52,278 nucleotides of DNA from Chth-196 sp044376515 (lineage in GTDB: Bacteria > Verrucomicrobiota > Verrucomicrobiia > Chthoniobacterales > Chthoniobacteraceae), in contig JBILKV010000008.1 in the NCBI GenBank assembly GCA_044376515.1, positions 1-52,278 of the forward strand, read 5' to 3'. Below, one piece after another: positions 12,001 to 18,773 of this stretch. Each line of letters opens with the position of its first letter. Position 1 is the stretch's first letter. Under the pieces are notes generated by a model. It searched no databases, was not told the origin of the DNA, and saw only the letters and a list, made by a program, of their open reading frames with translations. Both the position numbers and the translations under genes were made by a program.

Positions 12001-12619
12001 GGGCACGTGGAAGATGGATCTGAGTCAGGTGCAAACTGACGCCTCCGCGACGGTGGTCCTGCCCAGTTCGGTCCCGCCAAACGACATGCTCAGTGTCGGA
12101 ATCAAGACCGCCGCGCCCGCGACCTTTTCGTGGATTCATCGCTCGGGGATTGGCACGGTGACGCGACTGACCAGCCAGACGGGCCCGGTCCTCAACTTCA
12201 AGGATGTCGTTCGGCTGAGGGGTTTCTATGTGCTCACCGTCACCGCCGGAGGAACTTCCCGCTCGATCACTTTCCAAGCACTCTCCTTCGCGTCGCAAAG
12301 CTCGGCAACCGCGCCCCCCGACGTTTCGGGAGTAACCTTTCTCACTCCTTCGCTCACGGTTTCAGTGGGAGGCGCCGCCGACTTCGCGGTGACCGCTTCA
12401 GGCAGCATAGCTGGGTACCGCTGGTGGAGAAAAAAGGGGGCGGTGGAGACGCAGTTGGTCAATGTGGGCTTCAGTCCGTGGCTCACGATCGATTCCGTGA
12501 CGCTTGACGACGACAACACTGAATACTTTGTAGAGGTATTGAGTGCCGTTCCCGGCGCACAACCGGTGAGGAGCCCTCTCCCAAATGCGAGCCTCGATGT
12601 TGTCGCCGTCGGAGACTGA
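2..12619 (+). CDS. Giant immunoglobulin-repeat surface/secreted protein with C-type lectin-like domain (5' end outside window)
   Basis: The reading frame is open to the left edge, so the gene starts outside; about 4205 residues are visible and it stops at TGA 12617-12619. The protein is a string of roughly 44 Ig-like units of about 85 residues. Each carries the I-set pattern: ITTQPASL, then a YQWRKDG core strand with the buried Trp, then SYDVVVTN with the Tyr of the Tyr-corner. About residues 2815-2945 form a C-type lectin-like domain instead. After about residue 3895 the units become irregular, and the C-terminus (ending VVAVGD) shows no LPxTG, no membrane helix and no obvious sorting domain. 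Such proteins are usually exported and adhesive or matrix-forming; that role is inferred. The first 12 repeats are nearly identical in DNA, later ones have diverged. Long open frames on other frames and the other strand here are by-products of the repeats. Confidence 0.93.
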   Translation, partial: GTAALSVNTPVSITTQPASLAVNPNASATFSVVASGTAPLGYQWRKDGSPIAGGTNASYIIASAGTSHVGNYDVVVTNVVGSVASGTAALSLNSPVSITTQPASLTVNPNTSATFSVVAGGTAPLTYQWRRDGSAIAGGTSASYTIASAGTSHVGSYDVVVTNVVGSVTSGTAALSVNSPVLITTQPASLVLNPSAPATFSVVASGTAPLSYQWRKDGSTIAGGTSASYTIASAGTSHVGSYDVIVTNIVGSVTSGTAALSFNSPVSITTQPASLTVNPNTSATFSVVASGTAPLTYQWRKDGSTIAGGTSASYTIASAGTSHVGNYDVVVTNVVGSVTSGTATLSVNTPVSITTQPASLTVNPNAPATFSVVAGGTAPLTYQWRRNGTNIAGGTSASYMIASAGTSHVGNYDVIVTNVVGSVTSGTAALSVNTPVSITTQPASLAVNPNASATFSVVAGGTAPLGYQWRKDGSTIAGGTNASYTIASAGTSHVGNYDVVVTNVVGSVTSGTAALSLNIPVSITTQPASLTVNPNTSATFSVVAGGTAPLGYQWRKDGSAIAGGTSASYTIASAGTSHVGSYDVVVTNIVGSVTSGTASLSVNSPVSITTQPSSLVLNPNAPATFSVVASGTAPLGYQWRKDGIAIAGGTSASYTIASAGTSHVGSYDVIVTNIVGSVTSGTAALSVNSPASITTQPASLTVNPNAPATFSVVASGTAPLTYQWRTDGGTIAGGTSASYTIASAGTSHVGNYDVVVTNVVGSVTSGTATLSVNTPVSITTQPASLTVNPNAPATFSVVAGGTAPLTYQWRRNGTNIAGGTSASYMIASAGTSQAGNYDVIVTNVVGSVTSGTAALSVNMPVSITTQPASLAVNPNAPATFSVVASGTAPLAYQWRKDGSTLAGGTNASYTIASTGTSNVGSYDVVVTNIVGSVTSGTAGLSLNSAVSITTQPASLTVNPNASATFSVVASGTAPLGYQWRKDGTNIAGATSASYTIGAAQASNAGSYDVVVTNVVGSVTSGTAALSVNTPVSITTQPASLTVNPNAPVTFTVAASGTTPLNYQWRKGGANITGATSGSLSITSAQASDAGNYDVIVSNVVGPVTSGTAVLSVNAPAAITSHPASRTVNEGATVSLSVTAVGTAPISYLWRKNGNPIAGGTSATLSFANAQTTDSGSYSVVVTNIVGSTTSNTAVLLVSTPAAITTQPVSLVVNPGAPASLGVSVSGTPPFAYQWLKGGAPVSGGTGSSLTFAATQPSDAGSYSVVVSNASGSATSAAAQLSVNTPPSITSQPANLTVNLNGSASFSVGAAGTAPLSYQWRMGGVAVVSGGTAATYVIPVTQVADSGTYDVVVTNVAGSVTSSGATLRLNLPVQITAQPASVSVNPGQPVSLSVAATGTTPLTYQWRKNGASISGATGASLAISSAIASDAGAYDVLVSNIVGGVTSGSASVSVNSPPFITTQPAGIAVNPGAAASFNVVALGAMPISYQWRRGGVAIAGGTGSTLIVPSAQQADAGVYDVVVTNALSSTTSSGATLALNAPPSVASQPLGTTLALGASATLSVGATGTTPLSYQWRKGGVAVAGATGATFQIASANVSDAGSYDVVVTNIAGAVTSNAAVVVVNFPVTIQTQPVPLTVNPGEPASFSVVAVGSGTLSYQWRKGGVAVSGANAATYTILNAQAGDAWDYDVLVSNSISTAISTRAALGVRAPVTITSHPATKSVVPLAPLSLSVAAMGTGPLSYQWRKGGVPIVGATGAAFTITSAQLADAGTYDVRVTNAVGTVQSNPAVVTVVTPVTITSNPTGGVADAGTPFMLSVTALGTAPLSYQWRKDGLPILGGTAATYPIASLQGTSAGAYDVVVTNPAGSVPSAIANLSVNTPPEITKQPVSLNVILGINTGFSVTAKGGMPLSYQWRKAGVNLSGATGASLAFSPVGELDMGTYTVVVSNSLGSVTSSEAVLARTYGPMIIEQPVATAVNPGKSTTLQVGAVGPANAGALSYQWRRNGVAISRATGATYTITSAQTSNVGLFDVQVRNGSGSTLSDPVEVTLNIAPTIVRQPSSVAVNPGGTTTLSVTAQGTGPLTYQWRRSGVAVAGANQSTYSVEQAQASNVGSYDVLVGNMVRSVASSAVTVSLNRPITVTSQPASLAVNPGGSRTLSVQTTGTGPVAYQWRLSGVAIPGANSSSYTVSSASIINTGSYDVVISNAVGSVASSVALVSLNTPVIILAQPLGTVVNPGKPVTFSVAAAGTGPFTYQWRKNGVSIGGATGASYSIGAAQLSHAGSYDVRVTNPVNTVTSNSAVLTLNTPVSVVTQPVSRIVNPWAPVELKVVATGSAPITYQWRKGGVAIAGATSATLSLAAAQPADAGSYDVVVTNPVGSVISSSARVSLNQPVFITTHPASVSINSGNSRTLSVAATGTAPFTYRWRKDGVEIPGATSSSHVISSANALSVGVYDVMVGNVVGSLTSNPAVVTLNTPVTISTPPVGVVLNPGAPLSLSVTAAGTAPITYQWRRNGVAITGATGAAFTLGSVSSASAGSYDVVVTNVVGAVVSPQAAVAVNSPVQIRTQPVGGSVVPGGTRSFSVLASGSPTLTYQWRKNGVNIPGATNVSYVVTSAGESDVGTYDVVVSNAVGPVASSPAALTLSVPVSITTQPLGAALNPGASRTLTVAASGTPPFTYQWRKNGASISSATSASYSLSAVQQASAGSYDVIVTNVVGRVASNPAVISVNVPVTIRTQPAAQSVGAGTSVQLSVEATGTAPLTYQWRKNGTNITGANAPSFNVTEARVSDSATYAVVVGNAVGSVTSANAIVTVNAAVTKTIYKYVSGSFTWSQADADAKARGARLATITDPVEWSAAQSQLGSNASRVLWLGGYKTTEGNPAGAWKWVSEEPFVTVRWKGEEPEDSTGTRNYLAVNGPGLDVGSWSKLDSSGRDAGGVVRAVGYVLEQEPVQINSQLTAQAIAFGQSLTLSVAASGAAPLTYQWRRNGVAISGATAATHTISGAQASSEGSYDVVVANPCGSLASNTAFISVNTPVTITSQPVGVQVNPNAGFQLSVAASGTGPFTYQWRRDGGEVAGGTASSLAIGSAQASDAGAYQVVVTNAVSSATSGVATVALNVPLTITSHPLGAVLNPTGSVTLSIGVTGTFPASYQWRKDGVPISGATAATYTVAATQVSGAATYDVVATNVVGSVSSNPAVVSVNSPVTILEHPVALSVNPGAVAVFRVEAIGTSPLTYQWRRNGVAIAGANASSYTLSAAEAASAGNFDVLVSNVVGSVASSSAALSFNVPVSITAQPAGGALNAGATSTLSVTATGTNPLTYQWFRNGEAIEGATARTYTIGNAQPADAGVYQVAISNPVGTVASAQAAVTLNAVPTVVLQPLPVNVNPGAAASFNVTAEGTAPLRYQWRRDGVPISGATAATYSIAAAQASHAGSYDVVVTNVAGNAVSGAVPLELNVPIRITTQPGSIALNPGGSTMLSVVVEGTGPIAYQWRRNGLPIDGALGSSYVISAATEADVGGYEVLVTNVVGSVTSSRAQVSLNAPVVFLQHPAGLSVNPGATATFSAVVSGTAPFTYQWTKDGSPVPGATGAALVLSGVQAVDSGSYAVVVGNPVGSLSSVAASLSVNTPATIDTQPQGALIKPGDSLTLSVASSGTAPLSYQWYKNGIAIAGASSAGYAISGARDSDSADYTVAVSNIAGTVFSERAAVTVAVGVSIVTQPSSFTALLGGTTTLSLTTAGTGPIAYQWRKSGVDIPGDAGKGSSLVLSPVQATDAATYDVLVSNVLNAVRSNPVTVVVQDPVKIATQPLSPAGPVKAGKSFSFTAAASGTGPLFFQWRKDAVPLPGANSATYSVAMLDESYAGSYDVVVTGPWNSVVSAPATLTIKSLTDGPPVVMTHPVNTTVAWGKPATLSAMVCSREPFRYEWVRTGTNAVVARGDSGPATGLVIKYTVAAVKDSDEGLYELKLIGANGQANDTTDPAAIRLNMAFGEARLLRGTWKMDLSQVQTDASATVVLPSSVPPNDMLSVGIKTAAPATFSWIHRSGIGTVTRLTSQTGPVLNFKDVVRLRGFYVLTVTAGGTSRSITFQALSFASQSSATAPPDVSGVTFLTPSLTVSVGGAADFAVTASGSIAGYRWWRKKGAVETQLVNVGFSPWLTIDSVTLDDDNTEYFVEVLSAVPGAQPVRSPLPNASLDVVAVGD
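20..3079 (+). repeat. Tandem 255-bp coding repeats, 12 near-identical units with a five-unit higher-order period
   Basis: Each unit is 255 bp (85 codons), marked by the recurring gtatcgatcaccacgcaacc. Units 1, 6 and 11 share SLAVNPNA and GGTNASY. Units 2 and 7 share VNPNTSATFSVVAGG and DGSAIAGG. Units 3 and 8 share SLVLNP and VIVTNIVG. Units 4 and 9 share GTATLSVNTP. Units 5 and 10 share RRNGTNIAGG and ASYMIAS. The array was therefore copied in blocks of five units (1275 bp), not one unit at a time. After about 3080 the repeat identity falls sharply. Confidence 0.9.
8461..8862 (+). other. C-type lectin-like domain inside the Ig-repeat protein
   Basis: This stretch of the giant protein breaks the Ig pattern and reads as a CTLD. 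It has KYVSGSFTWSQADADAKA (the opening strand and helix, equivalent to 'tWxeAxxxC'), then GARLATITDPVEW, LWLGGYKT, GAWKWVSEEP, RWKGEEPED (in the place of the EPN calcium loop), NYLAVNG and GSWSKLD (in the place of WND), ending in VGYVLEQE. The usual disulphide cysteines are absent, as in many bacterial CTLDs. It probably binds carbohydrate or protein ligands; whether it binds calcium is uncertain because the EPN and WND motifs are only approximate. Confidence 0.75.
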
Positions 12620-12824
12620 GCACCTGCGGGTCACGCGTTCCCGCTCGCACTGTGCTCTTCCCGGAGCGCATGCTGCGGACTCGGGATCCCGGCCCAAACA
12701 TCGTCAGACCGGGAAATAATCTCACCCGGACCCGCGGGAGCTATTCACCACAAAACGGGCGCAAGGCCGGACGCGTCTCCGCGTGAGAGGTGTTTTGTTT
12801 CTGGGATATCGGGGGCCGGGATGA

Positions 12825-14093
12825 TTACCGCCTGGCTTGGAGTGCAGTGATCGTGCCGGTGCTACTGGCAAATCTGGGCGCCGCGATTCCGAGGCCATGG
12901 AGCATCGTGAGAAACAGGTTCGCCAGCGGCGCGTTGTTCTGGGTGTCGAATGAAAGGTCCCTGCCGTGTTCAAATCCGCCCCCTGCCAGAATGATGGGAA
13001 GATTCTGGTTGCTGTGTGAATTGGCGTTCCCCAGACAGCTTCCGTAAAGCACCTGGGTGTGATCCAACAAGCTGCCCCCGGTCTCCTCGACGGCTTGAAG
13101 TGATTCGAGAAGCGATCCAAACGCGGCCATCTGCGCCTCCTCGATTTTGAAAAGTTCGGCGATCTTTTCGGGTTCGTTGCCGTGGTGGGTGAGGCTGTGG
13201 GTCTCGTTCTTGACCCCCTGCACGTGAGGCACCACCGAGAAGGTGCTCAACGTGAGGGTCACCACGCGGGTGCTGTCGGTCTGCAGCGCGAGGCGGATGA
13301 GGTCGAACATCAGCTTCGACTTTGCAATGACCTCGTTGGCGTCGGCGATATCCCTAGGCTGGGGGTAGTCCGTGGCGGGCTTGGGACGGTTCTCCCACGC
13401 GATGTTGCGCCCGAGACGGCCTTCAAGTTCCCGCACGCTTTGGAAGTACTGGTCCAGACGGCTGCGGTCTTCGGGGGCCGCGGTTTTCTCGAGGCGCTCC
13501 GCCTTGTCCTTTAACAGATCCAGCACGCTGCCGCCCGCAATGATCCGGCGCATGGTTCCCGCTTTTTCCTCCGGGGTGCCCGCCACAAACAGGCGGCGGT
13601 AGAGCCGCTCCACGCTGGTCTCGGTGGGTAGCACAACGCCCGAACGTGAAACCGCAATCGAATCGGCGTAGTGCTCGCCTTTGCGCACCGACAGGGCGAG
13701 CGAGGGAAAACGGGTTTCCAATCCGATGTGCTCCGCGGCGAGTTGGTCGAGTGAAACGCTGTTGCGGAAGGTCGGCTGGCCCGGATGCGGCGCACCCGTC
13801 AGAAAACACTGCCCCGCATGATGGTTTCCATCGACACCGGGATGCGATACGCCGCTCAAGGCAGTGAAATGCCGCCGGTGCTTTGAAAGCAAATCCAGGT
13901 AGGGGCTGGCGCTCTCGTCTGCCTTCGGGAAGAAAAACTGTGGCATCATTCCCAGTGGGACGTGGATGGCCAGCAGCCGCTTGGTCGGCGGTTTTTCGGC
14001 CGCCCTTCCCATCAAGGGCAATGCCAGACAGCCACCCGCGGCCCGGAGAAACGTGCGGCGGGTCGTTTTGTGAGATGATGGGGGAGGATTCAT
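12825..14093 (-). CDS. DUF1552 family secreted protein (Tat signal)
   Basis: The product is 422 residues. I chose ATG 14093 because it puts a twin-arginine signal at the N-terminus (TTRRTFLRAAGGCLALPL), so the protein should be exported folded. The body follows the DUF1552 pattern: FRNSVSLDQLAAEHIG, YFQSVRELEGRLGRN, FDLIRLALQTDSTRVVTLTL, HSLTHHGNEPEKI, VLYGSCLGNANSHSN and LPIILAGG. The His/Asn/Ser-rich stretches recall the alkaline phosphatase/sulfatase-like DUF1501 group, but no reaction is established for DUF1552. It lies 131 bp downstream of a DUF1592 cytochrome gene on the same strand, the usual pairing. Reading frames extended upstream of 14093 look non-coding. Confidence 0.9.
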   Translation of the reverse strand: MNPPPSSHKTTRRTFLRAAGGCLALPLMGRAAEKPPTKRLLAIHVPLGMMPQFFFPKADESASPYLDLLSKHRRHFTALSGVSHPGVDGNHHAGQCFLTGAPHPGQPTFRNSVSLDQLAAEHIGLETRFPSLALSVRKGEHYADSIAVSRSGVVLPTETSVERLYRRLFVAGTPEEKAGTMRRIIAGGSVLDLLKDKAERLEKTAAPEDRSRLDQYFQSVRELEGRLGRNIAWENRPKPATDYPQPRDIADANEVIAKSKLMFDLIRLALQTDSTRVVTLTLSTFSVVPHVQGVKNETHSLTHHGNEPEKIAELFKIEEAQMAAFGSLLESLQAVEETGGSLLDHTQVLYGSCLGNANSHSNQNLPIILAGGGFEHGRDLSFDTQNNAPLANLFLTMLHGLGIAAPRFASSTGTITALQARR

Positions 14094-14224
14094 GGTTGGG
14101 AATTTCTGCAGGTGGTGGGTCCGGGGTTTTTCTCCAGCCCGCCCGGGGCGTGGGAGCCGGAGAAACCTGGTGGGTTTCGGGATTATCGAAAGGTACGGGT
14201 TGGTGGGGCGGCACGGACGCGGTC

Positions 14225-16888
14225 TCAACGGATGTGGGACGGCTCCGGGAAGAGCAGTCGGCTGGCTCCAAGGGCGTGTAGGAGGGAGCGCATGCGGTAT
14301 CCTCCGGACCGGGTGCTCTCGACGATATGCCGGATCTCCGCCCGGTCGGCGTAGCCGACATCCATTCCGGTCGCATACCGGGAGAGATGCGCAACAAATG
14401 CCTCCGCGAGACGCTGCTGGTCGCTGAGGAGCAGCCGGTTGAGTGCTGCCACGTGTTCGAACGCCCGTCCGTCGGACAGAGCGCCCGAGGCGTCCACCTT
14501 CGGGCCGAGTTTGTATTGTACCCTCCAAGGGGTCTTTCCTTTCTCGGGCGGTTCGTCACCGGCCCCGTTGGAACGATAGCGCTCACGCAGTCCGCCGATT
14601 GGGTCGAAGGATTCCAGCGCAAATCCCGGCGGGTCGATCCTGGCGTGGCAGGCCGCGCAGTTGGCGTCATTGCGGTGGCGGTCGAGCTGTTCCCGGACGG
14701 TGGTGGTTCCGCGGGTGTCCGGGTCAATCTGGCTGATCCCGGGCGGGGGAGGGGGCGCAGGCGAGTTGAGGAGGCGGTCCATGACCCAGACACCCCGTTT
14801 GACCGGCGAGGTGGTCGTTCCGTTTGCGGTGAGTTTGTGAATGGCCGCCTGTCCCAGGAGGCCGCCCCGGAAATTCTCGTGCGCCTGGAGCGGCACCTTC
14901 CGGACCTCGACGCCGGGCACCCCGGCGACGCCGTAGTGTTCGGCAAGCCTTTGCGTCAACATCGCGAAACCGGGCTGCAGGAGGGAGCCGATCGGAAGAT
15001 CCTCCTCCAGCAGGTTCCTGATGAAAGCCCGAGACTCGGCCGCCATGCCCTCGTGCAGCAAAAAACGATATTCCGGGTAGAGTTGCGGGTCGGGGGTGGT
15101 TTCCTCCAACCGGTTGAGCTCGAGCCACTGGTCGGTGAAGTCCTCAATGAATCTGCCGCTGCGGGGATCCGTCAGAAGGCGGTCGATCTGCCCGCGCAGG
15201 ACTGCCGGGCGTAGCAGCGTTTCATCGCGCGCCTTCTCCAGCAGTTCCTCATCCGGCGGGCCATTCCAGAGCCAGTAGGAAAGCCTGGAGGCGAGGGTGA
15301 ACCCGGCTTTGTCCCCGAACAACCCTCGGCCGTCTTTGGTATCCGCCGGTTGGAAGAGAAACTCGGGGGAGGTCAAAATGGCGACGTAGACGCGCCGCAT
15401 GGCGTCTTCAAAACAGTCCTTTGCAAGTAATCGCGCCTTGAGCAGGGAGACGTAGGGCTCAGCTTCCCCGGGTCCCACCTCGCGCCGAAACGCCCTTGGC
15501 AGGAATGCCCCGAGCAGCCGGCGGCCATCCTCCTCCGGTTGTTCCGACTGGACCGTTTCCAATGCGGGAGCTCTTTCGTTCGGGGGAAAGTCCCTCTGCA
15601 GGTTTGGCAGGTAGCCGGTAAGGCTGCGGACAACCTCCCGCCGTGGCGGAATGGAATCGTCTCCGGCCGGCAATGGACGGATCGGCAGAACGCCAAACAG
15701 CCGCCTGTGACTCTCCGGCGGCCAGCTTTGGTGCAGTGGTCCCTCGATTTCAAACCAGTCGAGCGCCACTCCCGGCCCAACGTGTTTTGCGGCGCGCCCC
15801 GCGACCTGTCCGATGCGCAGGCCATTCCAAGGAATAGAAACAGGGTCGAAGACGATCGACTCATGGCTGTTCAAATAGGCGGTGAATTCGGTCTCCTCCG
15901 ATTGCATGGGGGGAGCGGAGAAGGCGCGCAAGAGCCGGCCGCCCTCCTGTTGTTTTCCCTCCTCGTGCGCCCGCAGGACGGCGGCCTGCGGATTCGGACA
16001 GTCCACTGGCCTGCCTTCTTTCCATTGAAAGCCCCACAGCGAGATCCTGAGCCGGTAGATCCCCGCATACACTGGGGACACATTGAGCGCAGCCTCGTAG
16101 CCGGCAAGGTTGGGATTGAGCAGGCCCACGGCGCTCTGGCTCTGCGCAACCCCGGGACCCTTCACAAGGTTCCGCCTTTCCTCAATGTCCGGTCCGTCGT
16201 GGCCCACATGCCCCGTTTTATCTTCGAATCCGCCGCGGACGGGCAGGGCAGGGTCGGGTTGCTTGTCTTTCAGGAGCACGTACTGCCCTTGAATCAGGTT
16301 TCCGCCAAACTTGAAGAGGCCCGCCGGGTAGACGCGTTTTCGGTAGACCGGCGGGGGGGCGCTTCGTGTCGCGATCGCTGCATCCAGAGCCTTTTCCACG
16401 GCTTCCTGGTAGGCGGTGAGGTGGCCCGGGGAGAGGTCCAATCCGCCGGCAATCTTGTCATAACCAGCCACGCGTCCGTCCGCCGGAAGCATTTCAACAA
16501 CGTCCAACTTTGGCAGGGCGAGCAGGTCGCAGAGAGTGTTCTCAAACTCCCTGCGCGTCATCCGGCGCATCCGGATCCGGCCCGTTTCAGCGGTGCTTGT
16601 GGCCGCAACAAGGCGGGAGTCGAGCGCGCCCAGAAAAGTCCGCGCCGCATCCGGATCCGGCCTCCGTTTCTTTTGAGGCGGCATTTCACCCCGCTCCACC
16701 ACGTCGTGGATCTTGATCCAAACCGGCGTGTTTTCTGCGCTGAACTCGAGGGCAGTGAGGTCCAGGCGCCCCTTTTTCGCATCCGCGTCGTGGCATTCGT
16801 AACAGTGCTGTTCAAGGAAGGTTTCCGTGATGCCGCTGGCCGGGAACGGGACGAGCCAGAGCAGAAGCGCGAGCACCCAAGCCCCCAC
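14225..16888 (-). CDS. Planctomycete-type cytochrome c domain protein (DUF1587/1592/1588/1585 family)
   Basis: The product is about 887 residues. A CxxCH haem motif follows the signal peptide (HCYECHDADAKKG, residues 28-40) and a second lies near the C-terminus (NCAACHARIDPPGF). Between them are blocks typical of the PSD/DUF1587-DUF1595-DUF1592-DUF1588 architecture: MRRMTRREFENTLCDLL, LASRLSYWLWNGPPDEEL, FTDQWLELNRL, GLLGQAAIHKLTANGTTTSP and RGVWVMDRLL. The family is periplasmic or secreted and its activity is unknown. The frame is open upstream to a GTG at 17116. I prefer GTG 16888 because it begins a signal peptide (GAWVLALLLWLVPFPASG) and has TGAGG five bases upstream. It pairs with the DUF1552 gene downstream and diverges from rpoA. 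Confidence 0.85.
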   Translation of the reverse strand: MGAWVLALLLWLVPFPASGITETFLEQHCYECHDADAKKGRLDLTALEFSAENTPVWIKIHDVVERGEMPPQKKRRPDPDAARTFLGALDSRLVAATSTAETGRIRMRRMTRREFENTLCDLLALPKLDVVEMLPADGRVAGYDKIAGGLDLSPGHLTAYQEAVEKALDAAIATRSAPPPVYRKRVYPAGLFKFGGNLIQGQYVLLKDKQPDPALPVRGGFEDKTGHVGHDGPDIEERRNLVKGPGVAQSQSAVGLLNPNLAGYEAALNVSPVYAGIYRLRISLWGFQWKEGRPVDCPNPQAAVLRAHEEGKQQEGGRLLRAFSAPPMQSEETEFTAYLNSHESIVFDPVSIPWNGLRIGQVAGRAAKHVGPGVALDWFEIEGPLHQSWPPESHRRLFGVLPIRPLPAGDDSIPPRREVVRSLTGYLPNLQRDFPPNERAPALETVQSEQPEEDGRRLLGAFLPRAFRREVGPGEAEPYVSLLKARLLAKDCFEDAMRRVYVAILTSPEFLFQPADTKDGRGLFGDKAGFTLASRLSYWLWNGPPDEELLEKARDETLLRPAVLRGQIDRLLTDPRSGRFIEDFTDQWLELNRLEETTPDPQLYPEYRFLLHEGMAAESRAFIRNLLEEDLPIGSLLQPGFAMLTQRLAEHYGVAGVPGVEVRKVPLQAHENFRGGLLGQAAIHKLTANGTTTSPVKRGVWVMDRLLNSPAPPPPPGISQIDPDTRGTTTVREQLDRHRNDANCAACHARIDPPGFALESFDPIGGLRERYRSNGAGDEPPEKGKTPWRVQYKLGPKVDASGALSDGRAFEHVAALNRLLLSDQQRLAEAFVAHLSRYATGMDVGYADRAEIRHIVESTRSGGYRMRSLLHALGASRLLFPEPSHIR

Positions 16889-17277
16889 GGGTGCCTCAGG
16901 GGGGGCGGATTCCCGGAAGTGGCGCGATCCGCACCCTTGCGAGGCGCGGGAAGGGGCGGTTGTTTCCGCCAACGGATCCGACTCGGCCGGGCTCGCGAAT
17001 TCCGTCGGGTTGTGTGAATTGGAGGGGAAAGAAAATGGTGTCACGAATTTCGGATGGGCGCCTGGTCTTGTGCCCTCTCTTCCAAGAGCGGCAGGGAACG
17101 GTTTTTTGGTTGTCACCGCACGAAGGGTCCCCTAGTGTCCCCAGCCCGTTTCATTGCGCAATCCGAAAACCCTTACCGTTGGTCCTTGGGCCGAGTGCAT
17201 TGGCACTCAGCCGTATGCGCCAAGGGAAACCCGGTGAGATCCTAGAAAATATCCGCCCTCCGGCGGTCCCAAACATC
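16889..17277. other. Intergenic region between the divergent DUF1592 and rpoA genes
   Basis: These 389 bases should carry promoters for both directions. I see no gene I can support: the frame of rpoA is open upstream here, but that part has no family similarity. A small hairpin (gagtgc/gcactc, 17193-17208) sits about 70 bases before rpoA. No ribosomal-protein gene precedes rpoA, although rpsK/rpsD usually do. Confidence 0.5.
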
Positions 17278-18297
17278 ATGTCAGTCCGACTTGGCCGATT
17301 CGAAATGCCCTCCTCCCTAGTGAAGGACGAGGCCTCCCGCACCGATACCTTCGCGAAGTTCATCGCCGAGCCCTTTGAGGCCGGCTACGGTCACACGGTC
17401 GGTAATTCTCTGCGCCGCGTGCTGCTTTCCTCTTTGGAAGGCGCTTCCATCACCGCGGTGAAGATTGCCGGTGCCAACCATGAGTTTCAGACCCTGCCCA
17501 ACGTGGTCGAGGACGTCACCGAGATTGTCCTCAACCTCAAGCGGGTCAAGTTCAAGGCCCACGACCACGAGATCCGCAACCTGCACATCTCCGTCAACAA
17601 GGAAGGCACCGTCACCGCTGGTGATATTCAGGATTCGGCGCAGTGCGAGGTCGTCAACAAGGATCTCATCATCTGCACTCTCGACAAGAAGGTGAAGTTT
17701 GAAGCCGAACTTGAGGTGCGCGTCGGCCGCGGGTTCGCCACGGGCGACCAAAACAAGCGCGCCGATCAGCCCATCGGAGTGATCGCCTTGGATTCGATCT
17801 TCTCCCCGGTGACCCGCGTGAAGTACGCGGTGGAGAACACCCGGGTTGGTCAGCGCACCGACTACGACCGCCTCATCCTCGAGATTTGGACCGACGGTCG
17901 CATCTCTCCGGAGGACGCGCTGGTGCAGTCCTCGAGCATCCTCAAGCGCCACTTCGAACCCTTCTACGGCTACGACGAGAACGCCGTGGAGTTCACCGAG
18001 GAACAGCCGCAGCAAAGTCAGGAAAACCAGAAGCTCAAGAAGCTGCTCAACATGAGCGTCAACGAAATCGAGCTTTCGGTGCGCGCCGCCAACTGCCTCA
18101 ACAACGCCAATATCACCACAGTTGGACAGCTCGCCCAGAAGTCCGAAAGCGAGATGCTGAAGTACCGGAACTTCGGTAAAAAATCACTCAACGAGATCAA
18201 AGACAAGCTGCACCAACTGGGGCTCTCCCTCGGGATGAAGTTCGACTCGGGCCTTGTGGAACCAAACTCGCCCGAGACCTCTCTGGTCCCGCGCTAA
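17278..18297 (+). CDS. rpoA: DNA-directed RNA polymerase subunit alpha
   Basis: The product is 339 residues, normal for alpha. The N-terminal dimerisation domain shows FEAGYGHTVGNSLRRVLLSS with the GNSLRR assembly motif, then EGASITAVKI, EFQTLPNVVEDVTEI and NLKRVKFK. Residues about 200-230 hold GVIALDSIFSPVTRVKYAV and NTRVGQRTDYDRLILEIWTD. The C-terminal domain (about 255-325) has the paired helix-hairpin-helix signature ELSVRAANCLNNANITTVGQ and LKYRNFGKKSLNEIKDKL, which contacts UP elements and activators. ATG 17278 gives MSVRLGRFEMPSSL, matching family N-termini in Verrucomicrobiota; no clear Shine-Dalgarno sequence precedes it. rplQ follows 25 bases later, probably co-transcribed. Confidence 0.99.
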   Translation: MSVRLGRFEMPSSLVKDEASRTDTFAKFIAEPFEAGYGHTVGNSLRRVLLSSLEGASITAVKIAGANHEFQTLPNVVEDVTEIVLNLKRVKFKAHDHEIRNLHISVNKEGTVTAGDIQDSAQCEVVNKDLIICTLDKKVKFEAELEVRVGRGFATGDQNKRADQPIGVIALDSIFSPVTRVKYAVENTRVGQRTDYDRLILEIWTDGRISPEDALVQSSSILKRHFEPFYGYDENAVEFTEEQPQQSQENQKLKKLLNMSVNEIELSVRAANCLNNANITTVGQLAQKSESEMLKYRNFGKKSLNEIKDKLHQLGLSLGMKFDSGLVEPNSPETSLVPR

Positions 18298-18322
18298 CCT
18301 CAACCAAACCCCGCCCTTCCTT

Positions 18323-18739
18323 ATGCGTCATCAACGGAAAACCCTGAAACTCGGCCGCTCGCAGGCCCATCGCGACGCGCTTCTGGCCAACCAGGTCATC
18401 AGCCTGATCGAACACAACCGCATCAAGACCACCCTGGCCAAAGCCAAGGCGGTGCGTCCATTCGCGGAAAAAATGGTCACCATCGGGCGCAAGAACACCC
18501 TCCACGCCAAGCGGTTGGCGTTGTCCTACCTGCTTCACAATAAGGACGCCGTCCGCGCCCTCTTTGACAAGGTCGCGCCGCGGACCGCCGGAAGGCAGGG
18601 CGGGTACACCCGGATCATCAAGCTGGGTAACCGGAACAGCGACGCCGCCGAAATGGCGTTTCTGGAATGGGTGGACCACGCACCGGCCGCTGCAGAGGCT
18701 CCGGTGGAGGCGGATTCCTCGGCTACGGCCGGCGCTTAG
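18323..18739 (+). CDS. rplQ: 50S ribosomal protein L17
   Basis: The product is 138 residues with the L17 signature: MRHQRKTLKLGRSQAHRDAL at the start, then LIEHNRIKTTLAKAKAVRP, AEKMVTIGRKNTLHAKR and GGYTRIIKLGNRNSDAAEMA. The last 25 residues form an Ala/Glu-rich tail. L17 lies near the peptide exit tunnel of the large subunit. The gene follows rpoA by 25 bases, the classic order, and is followed by a strong intrinsic terminator, so rpoA-rplQ ends a transcription unit here. Confidence 0.99.
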   Translation: MRHQRKTLKLGRSQAHRDALLANQVISLIEHNRIKTTLAKAKAVRPFAEKMVTIGRKNTLHAKRLALSYLLHNKDAVRALFDKVAPRTAGRQGGYTRIIKLGNRNSDAAEMAFLEWVDHAPAAAEAPVEADSSATAGA

Positions 18740-18773
18740 GCGGTTGGGTTTTGCATAGTATCTGGATTGCGTT

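Noticed and set aside
15539..17017. 492-codon plus-strand frame opposite the DUF1592 gene
   Set aside because: It is a shadow of the minus-strand gene, which carries two CxxCH motifs and the family blocks.
16891..17277. Upstream extension of the rpoA frame (129 more codons)
   Set aside because: The extension has no RpoA similarity; RpoA proteins begin at MSVRLGRFEMP-like sequence.
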